Notes under the pieces: model-generated
Databases searched by the model: none
Seen by the model: the letters and a program-made list of their open reading frames with translations, nothing else
What the model was told of the DNA's origin: nothing
Program-made: the position numbers and the translations under genes
Assembly: GCA_018061825.1 (NCBI GenBank)
Contig: JAGOTK010000005.1
Coordinates: 1 to 37,684, forward strand
Length of the DNA stretch: 37,684 nucleotides
Source: Minisyncoccota bacterium
GTDB taxonomy: Bacteria; Patescibacteriota; Minisyncoccia; Phycocordibacterales; UBA5272
Direction of reading: 5' to 3'
Shown: positions 15,738-23,297 of the stretch, piece by piece
Numbering within the stretch: the stretch's first letter is position 1
How the letters are laid out: the number at the start of each line of letters is the position of its first letter

Positions 15738-15816
15738 TATAATTAAGACACTAAGGGTGGAATTCTGATTAACGCTGAGATTATTTATATTAGTGTTTTG
15801 TTATTTAAAATAAATT
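15738..15816 (+). promoter_or_regulatory. Promoter and candidate structured leader of grpE-dnaK
   Basis: TATAAT at 15738-15743 is followed at the expected start site by AAGACACTAA (15745-15754). Its near-perfect complement TTAGTGTTTT lies at 15790-15799, nine of ten bases pairing and the tenth a G-U in RNA. Between them is a GC-richer insert including GGGTGG and GCTGAGA. This is not the standard CIRCE element. It could be a heat-shock operator, an RNA thermometer-like stem closing the leader, or chance. Confidence 0.45.
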
Positions 15817-16455
15817 ATGAAAGATACAAATTTTAAAAATGAAGAAGAAATGTTAGAAAATGATGTTGATAATCAAAGAGAAAATGAAGATGATGTTGTT
15901 TTTGAAGATTTAAATTCTGACGGTGAAGTAATGTCAGAATCTCAAAAAATTAAAAATGATAAGAATAAATTAAAAGATAAATTTGAAGAGAAGATAGAAA
16001 GGTTAGAAAAAGAAAGAGATGAATATTTAAAAGGTTGGCAAAGAATCCAAGCAGATTATAAAAATCGTGAAAAAGAAATAGAAGAATACAAAAGAGATTT
16101 AATCAAATTTGCAAATTCTAATTTAATTAAAGATTTATTGCCTGTATTTGATGGATACGATATGGCTAAAAATAATAAATCTCAATGGGAATCTGTAGAT
16201 CAAAATTGGAGAGTGGGTATTGAATATTTATTTTCTCAACTTTTAAAAGTTTTAGAAAGCAATGGTGTAAAAGTTTTTGGTGAAGAAGGAGAAGATTATG
16301 ATCCATCAATTCATGAAGCTGTAGAAATTATCAATTTAAATCTTGAAGAAAAAGATAAAAATGATAAAATAATAAGCGTAATACAGAAAGGATACAAGAT
16401 TGGAGAAAAGATATTGCGTCCAGCGAGAGTGAAAGTCGGAAAATCTGAAGAATAA
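15817..16455 (+). CDS. grpE: Nucleotide exchange factor GrpE
   Basis: A 212-residue cochaperone that releases ADP from DnaK. An acidic disordered N-terminus of about 60 residues leads to a long coiled coil (KDKFEEKIERLEKERDEYLK) with the family mark GWQRIQADYKNREKE, then the four-helix segment LLPVFDGYDMAK and the beta-wing with DYDPSIHEAVE and VIQKGYKIGEKILRPARVKV. These cover the whole GrpE domain. It is followed by dnaK after 42 bases, the usual order. The leader carries an inverted repeat that may be a heat-shock control element. Confidence 0.97.
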   Translation: MKDTNFKNEEEMLENDVDNQRENEDDVVFEDLNSDGEVMSESQKIKNDKNKLKDKFEEKIERLEKERDEYLKGWQRIQADYKNREKEIEEYKRDLIKFANSNLIKDLLPVFDGYDMAKNNKSQWESVDQNWRVGIEYLFSQLLKVLESNGVKVFGEEGEDYDPSIHEAVEIINLNLEEKDKNDKIISVIQKGYKIGEKILRPARVKVGKSEE

Positions 16456-16497
16456 AATTATTAACTTTAAATTATTTTTAAATTAAAAAAGAAATAT

Positions 16498-18393
16498 ATG
16501 TCAAAAATTATAGGTATAGACTTAGGAACAACAAACTGTGCAGTAGCTATCATTGAAGGTGGTCAGCCAAAAATTATAGAGAATGTAGAAGGATATCGTA
16601 CAACTCCTTCTGTGGTTTCATTTTCAAAAAATGGTGAAAAATCAATAGGTGTGACAGCAAAGCGTCAATCAGTAATCAATCCAGAAAATACTATTTATGG
16701 AGTAAAGAGATATATGGGACATTCTTTTAAAGATAAAGAAGTACAAAATGACATTCCAAATGTTGCTTATAAATTAAAAGAAGGTCCAAGCAACTCAGTA
16801 CTTGTAAATCTTGGAGGAAAAGATTATAGACCAGAAGAAGTATCTGCGATGATTTTACAAAAAATAAAATCAGATGTAGAAGCAAAGCTTGGAGAAAAAA
16901 TCACAGAAGCTGTCATCACAGTACCAGCATATTTTAATGATACTCAAAAACAAGCAACAATAGACGCAGGTAAAATAGCTGGACTTAATGTAAAAAGAAT
17001 TATTCCAGAGCCTACAGCAGCTGCTCTTGCTTATGGATTTAATTCAAATAAAAATGAAAAGATAGCAGTATTCGACCTTGGAGGAGGAACTTTTGATATT
17101 TCTATTTTAGAAGTAGGAGACGGAGTAGTGGAAGTAAAATCTGTAGATGGAGATTCTCATCTTGGAGGAAGAGATATTGATCAACAAATAATTAAATTTA
17201 TTGCTGATAAATTTAAAGCAGAGACTGGTATTGATGTGATGAAAGACACTCTTGCTCTTCAAAGAATAGATGAAGCTGCAGAAAAAGCAAAGCATGAGCT
17301 ATCAACTCAATCTGAATCAGAGATTTTCCTTCCATTTCTAGCTGCAGGTCAAGACGGACCAAAGAATCTACAAATAAAATTATCTCGCTCTGAGCTTGAA
17401 AATATTGCTCGTCCATTTATAGATAAAGCAATGGAGATTACAAAAAGAGCCTTGGACAATTCTCCATTTAAAAAAGAAGAAATAAACGATGTCATCCTCG
17501 TTGGAGGACAAACAAGAATGCCAATGGTGATAGAAGCTGTAAAAAATCTTTTTGGTAAAGATCCAAATAGATCAATCAATCCAGATGAGGTAGTTGCTCT
17601 TGGAGCTGCTGTACAAGCTGGAGTGCTTCAAGGTGATGTAAAAGACATACTTCTTCTTGATGTGATACCTCTTTCATTAAGTATTGAGACAATGGGTGGA
17701 GTGGCTACAAAGCTTGTAGAGAAAAATACTACAATCCCAACACAAAGATCACAGACTTTTTCTACAGCAGCAGATAATCAGACAAGTGTAGAGATTCATA
17801 TCATACAAGGAGAAAGACCTCTAGCAGTCGACAACAAGTCTCTAGGAAGATTTATTCTTGATGGAGTTCCTCCAGCACCTCGTGGTATGCCACAAGTCGA
17901 AGTGACTTTTGATCTTGATGCAAATGGTATTTTAAATGTAAAAGCAAAAGAAAAAACAAGTGGTAAAGAGCAATCAATCAGAATAGAGGCATCGTCAGGA
18001 CTTACAGATGAAGATATTAAGAGAATGCAGACAGAGGCTGAAGCAAATGCTGATACTGACAAGAAAAAGATGGAGATTATCGAAGCTAAAAATCTTGCTG
18101 ATCAGATGATTCACACTGCTGAAAAAGCATTGAAAGATGCGGAAGGAAAAATTGGTGATGATATTAAAAATGAAGTCACAGAAAAAAGAATCAATCTGAC
18201 TTCAATCAAAAATAATCCTGATTCATCTTTAGAGCAAATACAAAAAGCCTCAGAAGATCTTTCACAAGCTATGATGAAAATTGGAGAAGCGATGAAGACT
18301 GCAAATGATCAAGCAAATCCTAATCCTTCAGAAAATCCAAATCCAGAAAATCCAAATCCTGAAAATTCTCAATCAGAAAATCCACAAGCTTAA
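16498..18393 (+). CDS. dnaK: Chaperone DnaK (Hsp70)
   Basis: A 631-residue Hsp70. The ATPase domain has [14 protein letters not shown] at the N-terminus, [38 protein letters not shown] from about residue 193 and [11 protein letters not shown]. The interdomain linker is [16 protein letters not shown] near residue 381, with Ile where most DnaKs have Thr in the DVTPLS motif. The substrate-binding domain and helical lid follow. The last 30 residues are a low-complexity tail of Asn-Pro-Glu/Ser repeats ending in PQA; the usual acidic EEVD-like or DDK end is absent. It works with GrpE upstream and DnaJ two genes downstream. Confidence 0.98.
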   Translation: MSKIIGIDLGTTNCAVAIIEGGQPKIIENVEGYRTTPSVVSFSKNGEKSIGVTAKRQSVINPENTIYGVKRYMGHSFKDKEVQNDIPNVAYKLKEGPSNSVLVNLGGKDYRPEEVSAMILQKIKSDVEAKLGEKITEAVITVPAYFNDTQKQATIDAGKIAGLNVKRIIPEPTAAALAYGFNSNKNEKIAVFDLGGGTFDISILEVGDGVVEVKSVDGDSHLGGRDIDQQIIKFIADKFKAETGIDVMKDTLALQRIDEAAEKAKHELSTQSESEIFLPFLAAGQDGPKNLQIKLSRSELENIARPFIDKAMEITKRALDNSPFKKEEINDVILVGGQTRMPMVIEAVKNLFGKDPNRSINPDEVVALGAAVQAGVLQGDVKDILLLDVIPLSLSIETMGGVATKLVEKNTTIPTQRSQTFSTAADNQTSVEIHIIQGERPLAVDNKSLGRFILDGVPPAPRGMPQVEVTFDLDANGILNVKAKEKTSGKEQSIRIEASSGLTDEDIKRMQTEAEANADTDKKKMEIIEAKNLADQMIHTAEKALKDAEGKIGDDIKNEVTEKRINLTSIKNNPDSSLEQIQKASEDLSQAMMKIGEAMKTANDQANPNPSENPNPENPNPENSQSENPQA

Positions 18394-18405
18394 TTGAAAT
18401 TTTAT

Positions 18406-18431
18406 AGAAACACAAAATTCTTTGTGTTTCT
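18406..18431 (+). terminator. Hairpin after dnaK, weak or partial terminator
   Basis: Perfect 11-bp stem AGAAACACAAA/TTTGTGTTTCT with loop ATTC. No T run follows (AATAAGATTTT), so it may stabilise the 3' end or attenuate read-through into the next genes rather than stop transcription fully. Confidence 0.5.
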
Positions 18432-18441
18432 AATAAGATTT

Positions 18442-18450
18442 TGATAAAAT
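18442..18450 (+). promoter_or_regulatory. Extended -10 promoter, probably leaderless
   Basis: TGA-TAAAAT (-10 at 18445-18450), six bases before the ATG of the GIY-YIG gene. It implies a second transcript covering that gene and dnaJ. Confidence 0.55.
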
Positions 18451-18456
18451 AAAAAT

Positions 18457-19041
18457 ATGAAAAAATATTTATACATAATAACAAATATTTCTATGCCTGA
18501 TATGTGTAAAGTTGGCATAACTGATAATTTGGAAAACAGGATAAATAGTTTAACTAAACATTCTGGAGTGCCTACAAGATTTCAAATATATCAAACTTTT
18601 TCAGCTCCGTACATAAAAAATCCTGAAATTTTAGAACAGGAAATATTTAGTCATTTTTCTAAAGAAAGGATTAATAGAAATAGAGAATTTATAAAAATAC
18701 ACCCAGAAAAAATTATTTCTTTTATTGAAGATAATAAAAATATAGATTTAGAAAATGATACGAGTAGTAAATTTTCTAAAATAGGAATTAATAAAGGTGA
18801 TAAAATTTTCTTTACTTATAATGGAGATGTTGATCAAAATATTTTTGCTGAATATGATAAAGGAATAAATTTTAATTTTGAAGGTAAGAAAGGAGGATTA
18901 TCTAATCACACACTTAATATTCTTAATAATAAAAAGTTTTTAGAAGAAGGTAAAAAATGGAAATCTGTTCAAGGAACTTTGTATTGGTCTTTTAATGGAA
19001 AAACAATAAGAGAATTATTAAATGAAAAAGGAATAAGATAA
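18457..19041 (+). CDS. GIY-YIG (T5orf172/Mug113-type) protein with RAMA-like C-terminal domain
   Basis: A 194-residue two-part protein. Residues 1-95 follow the T5orf172/Mug113 branch of the GIY-YIG nuclease fold: KKYLYIITNISMPDMCKVGI, then LENRINSLTKHSGVPTRFQ, and a Glu near residue 62 (LEQEIFSHFS) at the position of the catalytic acid. Residues 108-194 resemble the RAMA domain of restriction-associated proteins: GDKIFFTYNGD, a central beta stretch, then WKSVQGTLYWSFNGKTIREL. The gene sits between dnaK and dnaJ, six bases before dnaJ, with its own leaderless promoter. No methylase or restriction partner is nearby. DNA binding or cleavage is inferred from the folds. The N-terminal call is firmer than the C-terminal one. 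Confidence 0.75.
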   Translation: MKKYLYIITNISMPDMCKVGITDNLENRINSLTKHSGVPTRFQIYQTFSAPYIKNPEILEQEIFSHFSKERINRNREFIKIHPEKIISFIEDNKNIDLENDTSSKFSKIGINKGDKIFFTYNGDVDQNIFAEYDKGINFNFEGKKGGLSNHTLNILNNKKFLEEGKKWKSVQGTLYWSFNGKTIRELLNEKGIR

Positions 19042-19047
19042 AATAAT

Positions 19048-20163
19048 ATGTCACAAAAAAATTATTACGAATTATTAGGAATCACAAAAAGTGCAAGTAA
19101 AGAAGAAGTAAAAAAAGCTTTTTATAAACTCGCGTCTAAATATCATCCAGACAAAAAGACAGGTGATGAAGCAAAATTTAAAGAGATAAATGAAGCTTAT
19201 CAAGTATTGTCTAACGATCAAAAAAGAAAAGAATACGATACATATGGTCAGACATTTTCTGGAGCTGGATCTCAAAATGGAGCTGGAGCAGGAGGATTTG
19301 GACAGGGACAAGGTTTTGGAGGATTTGACCAAGGAGATTTCAATAATATGAATTTTGATTTTGAAGATATAGGAGATATTTTTGGAGAAATGTTTGGCGG
19401 AGGATTTGCTGGATTTGGAGGTAGACAAAAAGAAAAAAGAGGAAGAGATATGTCTCTTGAAATAGATATTTCTTTTGAAGAATCTGTATTTGGAGTAGAG
19501 AGGAATTTTTTGATTTCAAAAGTATCTAAATGCAAGACTTGTACAGGATCTGGAGCAAAAGTCGGTACAAAAATGGAGAAATGTAAAAAGTGTAATGGTA
19601 ATGGAAAAGTTCAAGATATAAAAAGAACAATCTTTGGATCTATTCAGTCTGTACAAATTTGTAATGAATGTAATGGAAAAGGTGAATCTCCAAAAGAAAA
19701 ATGTGACACTTGCAAAGGTCATGGAATATCAAATCAAAAAGAAGATATAAAAATAAATATTCCAGCAGGTATAAATAATGGAGAAGTGGTGAGAATGAGT
19801 GGTATGGGTGAAGCTGTACAAAATGGAAGCAGTGGAGATCTATATATAAAAGTTTTAGTAAAATCACACAAGATATGGAAAAGAGAAGGAAATGATCTGG
19901 TTATGAATCATGATGTAAAATTATCTGATGCATTACTTGGAGCAAAGCATAAGATAGAAACATTGGAAGGCTATTTAGACATCAGTATTCCTCAAGGAGC
20001 TCATCCAAATGATATTTTAAGAATAAAAGGTAAAGGTATACCTTCTACTCACAATAAAGCTTTGAGAGGCGATATGCTTATAAAATTAAATATTCAGATG
20101 CCAAAAAAGATTTCAAGAAAAGCAGAAGAATTGATAGAGAAATTAAAAGAAGAAGGGTTTTAG
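19048..20163 (+). CDS. dnaJ: Chaperone DnaJ (Hsp40)
   Basis: A 371-residue type I Hsp40. The J domain (1-70) holds the HPD motif at residues 33-35, a Gly/Phe-rich linker runs to about residue 125, then come four zinc-finger repeats (CKTCTGSG, CKKCNGNG, CNECNGKG, CDTCKGHG) and two C-terminal substrate-binding beta domains (INIPAGINNGEVVRMSGMGE, and ISIPQGAHPNDILRIKGKGI). All motifs are intact. DnaJ delivers substrates to DnaK and triggers ATP hydrolysis. It is cotranscribed with the GIY-YIG gene just upstream. Its stop codon overlaps by four bases the end of the convergent gene on the minus strand. Confidence 0.98.
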   Translation: MSQKNYYELLGITKSASKEEVKKAFYKLASKYHPDKKTGDEAKFKEINEAYQVLSNDQKRKEYDTYGQTFSGAGSQNGAGAGGFGQGQGFGGFDQGDFNNMNFDFEDIGDIFGEMFGGGFAGFGGRQKEKRGRDMSLEIDISFEESVFGVERNFLISKVSKCKTCTGSGAKVGTKMEKCKKCNGNGKVQDIKRTIFGSIQSVQICNECNGKGESPKEKCDTCKGHGISNQKEDIKINIPAGINNGEVVRMSGMGEAVQNGSSGDLYIKVLVKSHKIWKREGNDLVMNHDVKLSDALLGAKHKIETLEGYLDISIPQGAHPNDILRIKGKGIPSTHNKALRGDMLIKLNIQMPKKISRKAEELIEKLKEEGF

Positions 20164-20447
20164 TATCCTTTCTTATAGAGCATCATCAGTATTAAAAGTA
20201 ATATGAGAGTTATCAATATACTTATAAAAAGGTATATTTTAACTTTTTTATGTTTTTCATATTCTTCATGATAAGTATCCAATACTTTAGTATTTTCTTT
20301 TTTTTCTTCTTTTACAGCTTCTTCTTTTTTTTCAATTATAATTTCTGTATCTTTATTTTTTAAAATAGATTTTATATCGTCATTTTTTTCTATTATTATA
20401 TTTATTACATTTTTTCCATTTTCACTTTCAAATTGTTCAAATTGCAT
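20160..20447 (-). CDS. Small C-terminally anchored membrane protein, unknown
   Basis: A 95-residue protein with a charged Glu/Lys-rich cytoplasmic part (about 66 residues, probably helical: EEAVKEEKKENTKVLDTYHE) and one hydrophobic helix near the C-terminus (IYLFISILITLILLLILMML) followed by a short basic tail. This tail-anchored layout is clear; no family is recognised. The start is at 20447; a TGT-TAAAAT promoter lies about 55 bases upstream on the same strand. Its stop overlaps the end of dnaJ by four bases, with no terminator between the two convergent genes. Confidence 0.65.
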   Translation of the reverse strand: MQFEQFESENGKNVINIIIEKNDDIKSILKNKDTEIIIEKKEEAVKEEKKENTKVLDTYHEEYEKHKKVKIYLFISILITLILLLILMMLYKKGY

Positions 20448-20502
20448 AGTTTTTAGTTTTTTAAATTATTAAAGTTTTTTAATTTAAATATTCTTTAATA
20501 TT

Positions 20503-20511
20503 ATTTTAACA
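20503..20511 (-). promoter_or_regulatory. Extended -10 promoter of the tail-anchored protein gene
   Basis: On the minus strand, TGT-TAAAAT. The remaining gap 20512-20601 is T-rich and I see no gene in it. Confidence 0.45.
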
Positions 20512-20601
20512 TAGAATCAATTGATACTTTTTTCTTATTTTTTTCATTTCCTTCATTTTTTATGTTCTTTTTATAGCTTTTTCAAAATCTTTATTTTAAG
20601 G

Positions 20602-20607
20602 TATAAT
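20602..20607 (+). promoter_or_regulatory. -10 element of tRNA-Gln(CTG)
   Basis: TATAAT ends 12 bases before the tRNA. A weak TTTTCA lies 18 bases upstream of it. Confidence 0.6.
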
Positions 20608-20619
20608 ATCATTAAATTT

Positions 20620-20690
20620 TGCGAGATCGTCTAATGGTAGGACACGTCCCTCTGAAGGATGTTATCTTGGTTCGAGTCCAAGTCTCGCAG
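20620..20690 (+). tRNA. tRNA-Gln (anticodon CTG)
   Basis: Acceptor TGCGAGA/TCTCGCA with the U1-A72 pair typical of bacterial tRNA-Gln and discriminator G. The anticodon stem is CGTCC/GGATG with loop CTCTGAA (anticodon CTG), and the T arm is CTTGG-TTCGAGT-CCAAG. CCA is not encoded and must be added by the CCA enzyme. The following 105 bases up to the Nudix promoter hold nothing I can identify. Confidence 0.95.
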
Positions 20691-20795
20691 CAGTCATGTG
20701 AGAGCTATAGAGGCACATAATAAAATAGATTTTTTAAGTATAGGATAAATATTTTCTAAAGTTAAACTTTTAATCTTATGTTATATTTGTGAGTA

Positions 20796-20801
20796 TATAA
20801 T
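20796..20801 (+). promoter_or_regulatory. -10 element of the Nudix operon
   Basis: TATAAT ends ten bases before the ATG at 20812, giving a leader of only three or four bases. Confidence 0.5.
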
Positions 20802-20811
20802 ATATAAAAAT

Positions 20812-21264
20812 ATGTATCGAAAAGGAGTGTCGTCTCTAATAATAAACGAAAAACAAGAATTTCTCATTGTTAATTTAATCTCTTTTGAAGAAAAATATTT
20901 TGCTATTCCTGGTGGTGGATCAGAAATAAATGAAACTTTAGAAGAGACGACTTACAGAGAAATAAAAGAAGAACTTGGTATAGAAAAAGAATCTTTAAAA
21001 TTTATAAATAAAAGCGATAAAGCTCTTCAATTTAAATTTAAAGAAATAAAGCTTTCTCGTGATGGAATTGAATACGAAGGCTCAGAAAAATATTTCTTTG
21101 GTTTTAAATTTATAGGAAATGAAGATGAAATAAAATTGCCAGAAGATGAAGTCAGATCTTACAAATGGGTTTCTTATTATGATTTAAAAAATTATTTATT
21201 ATTTGATAATCAACTCAAAGATACTCAAGAAAAAATAAAAGAAATATTTTTTGATATTAATTAA
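20812..21264 (+). CDS. Nudix hydrolase
   Basis: A 150-residue Nudix protein. The Nudix box G-x5-E-x7-R-E-U-x-E-E-x-G-U is complete, from Gly35 through Glu41, Arg49, Glu50, Glu53 and Glu54 (REIKEELGI). The residues before it (YFAIPGGGSE) are the normal entry strand. The family cleaves nucleoside diphosphates linked to another group (NTPs, NDP-sugars, capped RNA, dinucleotide polyphosphates); the substrate cannot be read from the sequence. The next gene starts nine bases downstream, so the pair is an operon. The near-leaderless promoter supports the chosen start. Confidence 0.92.
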   Translation: MYRKGVSSLIINEKQEFLIVNLISFEEKYFAIPGGGSEINETLEETTYREIKEELGIEKESLKFINKSDKALQFKFKEIKLSRDGIEYEGSEKYFFGFKFIGNEDEIKLPEDEVRSYKWVSYYDLKNYLLFDNQLKDTQEKIKEIFFDIN

Positions 21265-21273
21265 TTTAATTTT

Positions 21274-21786
21274 ATGAAAACCGTCACTGTAAATGACAAA
21301 ATGCAAAAGGGTTATAAATATGAATTGGTAGCACCTATAGGTAAAAAATTTCACCCAGATTTTAAGCCAGATCTATCTCCAAAAGAAATGCTCGAGCTTG
21401 GGGTATTTGGTGGGAGATATATGCGAGATTGTAAAAAAGAATTTCCTAGTTCATGGTTTACAAAAGCAAAATTTTTAAAAGAAGGAATAATGGGTCATGA
21501 TAAAAATTTAAACTTTTTTAAAATGGACGCATCTCAGCCACTTTCTATATGGAGAGAAAAGGGTTGGGTACACAAAAATGATCCTAGGGGTTGGTTTCAA
21601 TGGTATTGTCGCTACTATATGGGTCGCAGAATAGAAAAGGAAGATGAAAGACAAATAAAAAGATGGAAAGCAATCAGAAGGCATATAGGTCAGTTAAAAA
21701 AAGGTTGTAGAGATGGAGATGTATTTTGTAGACCAAGGCAAAGACAAGCATTATTGCATTGGGCATATGATAGTAGAAATATATAA
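21274..21786 (+). CDS. Conserved Trp/Arg-rich protein of unknown function
   Basis: A 170-residue soluble, basic protein with a very distinctive sequence: SPKEMLELGVFGGRYMRDC, FPSSWFTKAK, then DPRGWFQWYCRYYMGRR, DERQIKRWKAIRRHIGQL and CRPRQRQALLHWAYDS. From memory, very similar blocks occur in uncharacterised proteins of fungi, plants or algae and scattered bacteria, so this seems a strongly conserved but unnamed family. The density of Trp, Arg, His and Cys in the conserved blocks suggests nucleic acid or nucleotide contact, but this is inference. It is nine bases downstream of the Nudix gene. No signal peptide or membrane helix is visible. Confidence 0.8.
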   Translation: MKTVTVNDKMQKGYKYELVAPIGKKFHPDFKPDLSPKEMLELGVFGGRYMRDCKKEFPSSWFTKAKFLKEGIMGHDKNLNFFKMDASQPLSIWREKGWVHKNDPRGWFQWYCRYYMGRRIEKEDERQIKRWKAIRRHIGQLKKGCRDGDVFCRPRQRQALLHWAYDSRNI

Positions 21787-21842
21787 TCCACACTTGCTTT
21801 TTTATTTAAAGTATTGTATAGTTATAGGATAATAAAATAATT

Positions 21843-21870
21843 TACTTGTTTATACAACAAGTATAAACAA
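21843..21870 (+). promoter_or_regulatory. Leader with two mutually exclusive hairpins
   Basis: Hairpin A pairs TACTTGTT (21843-21850) with AACAAGTA (21856-21863) around loop TATAC. Hairpin B pairs TTGTTTATAC (21846-21855) with GTATAAACAA (21861-21870) around loop AACAA. Both stems are perfect and share bases, so only one can form. They lie 17 bases before the ATG of the RGG/CxxC gene. Confidence 0.55.
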
Positions 21871-21887
21871 ATAATAATAACAAATAT

Positions 21888-22433
21888 ATGGCATACGAAA
21901 GAGGAGGTAGTAGAGGTGGATTTGGAGGAGGACGTTCATCAGGAGGTAGTAGAGGAGGTTTTGGTGGTGGAAGTAGAGGTGGATTTGGAGGAGGTAGAGA
22001 TAATAGAGGATCAGGAGGAGGATTTAGAGATAAGGTCACTATGCACAAAGCTACTTGTGATGAATGTAATACTTCATGTGAAGTACCTTTCAAGCCATCA
22101 AATGACAAGCCAATATTCTGTGATAATTGTTTCTCAGGAAAAAGAGAAGGAGGAAGAGATTCTGGACGTCCAGAAAGAAGAAATGATACAAGATCTTCAG
22201 CACCTTCTTCAGACAATAGTTCTGATATGAAAGAAATCAAAAAATTCCTATTAGAAGTAAATACAAAATTAGATGTATTGATAAATCTTTTTGAAGAAGT
22301 CGATGCAGATTTTGATGAAGAAGATATGGAAAATGAAGAAGTAGAAGAAATGATAGAAGTAAAAGAAAAAAAAGAAGCAAAGCCAAAAGCTAAAAAGGCA
22401 GCAGCTAAAAAAGCTACTTCAAAAAAGAAATAA
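21888..22433 (+). CDS. RGG-repeat protein with CxxC-x17-CxxC zinc domain
   Basis: A 181-residue protein in three parts. Residues 1-48 are Gly/Arg/Phe repeats of the RGGFGGG type, like the RGG boxes of RNA-binding proteins. Residues 57-81 hold exactly CxxC-x17-CxxC (Cys57, Cys60, Cys78, Cys81), a small zinc ribbon family frequent in CPR bacteria. The C-terminus has an acidic coiled stretch and a Lys/Ala tail (AKKAAAKKATSKKK) like histone H1 tails. It is a likely nucleic-acid-binding protein, possibly RNA chaperone or nucleoid-associated; family function is not established. It has its own leader with alternative hairpins and a strong terminator. Confidence 0.85.
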   Translation: MAYERGGSRGGFGGGRSSGGSRGGFGGGSRGGFGGGRDNRGSGGGFRDKVTMHKATCDECNTSCEVPFKPSNDKPIFCDNCFSGKREGGRDSGRPERRNDTRSSAPSSDNSSDMKEIKKFLLEVNTKLDVLINLFEEVDADFDEEDMENEEVEEMIEVKEKKEAKPKAKKAAAKKATSKKK

Positions 22434-22451
22434 TTTTTTATTAAATTAAAT

Positions 22452-22489
22452 AAAAACAGATAACCTAAATTATCTGTTTTTATTTTTTT
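22452..22489 (+). terminator. Intrinsic terminator
   Basis: Perfect 12-bp stem AAAAACAGATAA/TTATCTGTTTTT with loop CCTAAA, then a T run. Confidence 0.88.
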
Positions 22490-22590
22490 AAATTCATTTT
22501 GTAATTTAAAGTATTAAAATTTTTATTTATGGTAATTATTTATCACAATATTTATTTTTTATGTCAATATTTAAATATATTTTTATGCGG

Positions 22591-22596
22591 TATAAT
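22591..22596 (+). promoter_or_regulatory. -10 element of the DedA gene
   Basis: TATAAT, about 50 bases before the ATG. The stretch 22490-22590 is AT-rich and holds no gene I can support. Confidence 0.55.
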
Positions 22597-22646
22597 TACT
22601 ATATATTTTTAAGAATTAAATTTTAAAAAATCCTAACAGTCTTTTT

Positions 22647-23297
22647 ATGCATCATTTAAATAATTTAGATCATATTGGTCAATCTTTACTAATGGCTAGC
22701 GGTCTTGGGTCTTTTTGGAGTTATGTTGTAATTTTATTCTTTTCTTTTCTTGATACTGTTTTTATCATAGGGACAATATTTCCTGGAAGTATACTTGTCA
22801 TGGGTGCTGGATTTTTAGCATCGTATAATGTCTTAAATATTTGGCTTTGTTTATTTTTTGTCATACTTGGAGGGCTGATTGGAGATCTAGTCACTTATTA
22901 TATCGGAGGACATAGTAATAAATTATTTAAACACGATAGCAGGCTTTTTAAAATGTCTTATATAAGTAAAGGTCAAAAGTTTTTTGATGATCATGGAGAC
23001 AAGAGTATAGTACTTGGAAGATTTATGGGTGTCATAAAAGCAGTGGTACCATTTATTGCTGGACTTGTAAAAATGGATTTTAAAAAATTCCTCTATTTAA
23101 ATTTATTTTCTGGTCTTATCTGGTCTATCCTATATCTAGGACTAGGATATTTCTTAGGAAGAAGTGTAGATGGGTTGGCTTTATCAAACGAGGTTAAGCT
23201 TCTGATACTTTTTGCTCCATTTTTACTTTTATTTATTTGGACAATATTTGAAGCTCGTACAAAAATATCTATTTTTTTTAAAAATATTTTTAAGTAA
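22647..23297 (+). CDS. DedA family membrane protein
   Basis: A 216-residue polytopic protein of the DedA/VTT (SNARE-associated) family, which in other bacteria recycles undecaprenyl phosphate or phospholipids across the membrane. Family marks are FIIGTIFPGSILVMGAGFLA (the re-entrant Pro-Gly region), GGLIGDLVTYYIGG, and GRFMGVIKAVVPFIAGLVKM, where the usual GRF-x-G-x-x-R-x-x-x-P-x-x-AG motif has Lys in place of the central Arg. Four to five membrane helices are visible. It ends exactly where the convergent L,D-transpeptidase gene ends, with no terminator between. A role in cell-envelope lipid carrier recycling is inferred. Confidence 0.92.
   Translation: MHHLNNLDHIGQSLLMASGLGSFWSYVVILFFSFLDTVFIIGTIFPGSILVMGAGFLASYNVLNIWLCLFFVILGGLIGDLVTYYIGGHSNKLFKHDSRLFKMSYISKGQKFFDDHGDKSIVLGRFMGVIKAVVPFIAGLVKMDFKKFLYLNLFSGLIWSILYLGLGYFLGRSVDGLALSNEVKLLILFAPFLLLFIWTIFEARTKISIFFKNIFK

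Noticed and set aside
15751-15790. TPP (THI-box) riboswitch before grpE
   Set aside because: GGGTG and GCTGAGA look like the first half, but the second sensor arm with the CCTGATCTGGATAAT-like core is missing, and chaperone genes are not expected targets. Kept only as a structured-leader candidate.
22529-22620. 22-codon frame before the DedA gene
   Set aside because: Very short, hydrophobic by A/T composition, and it spans the DedA promoter.
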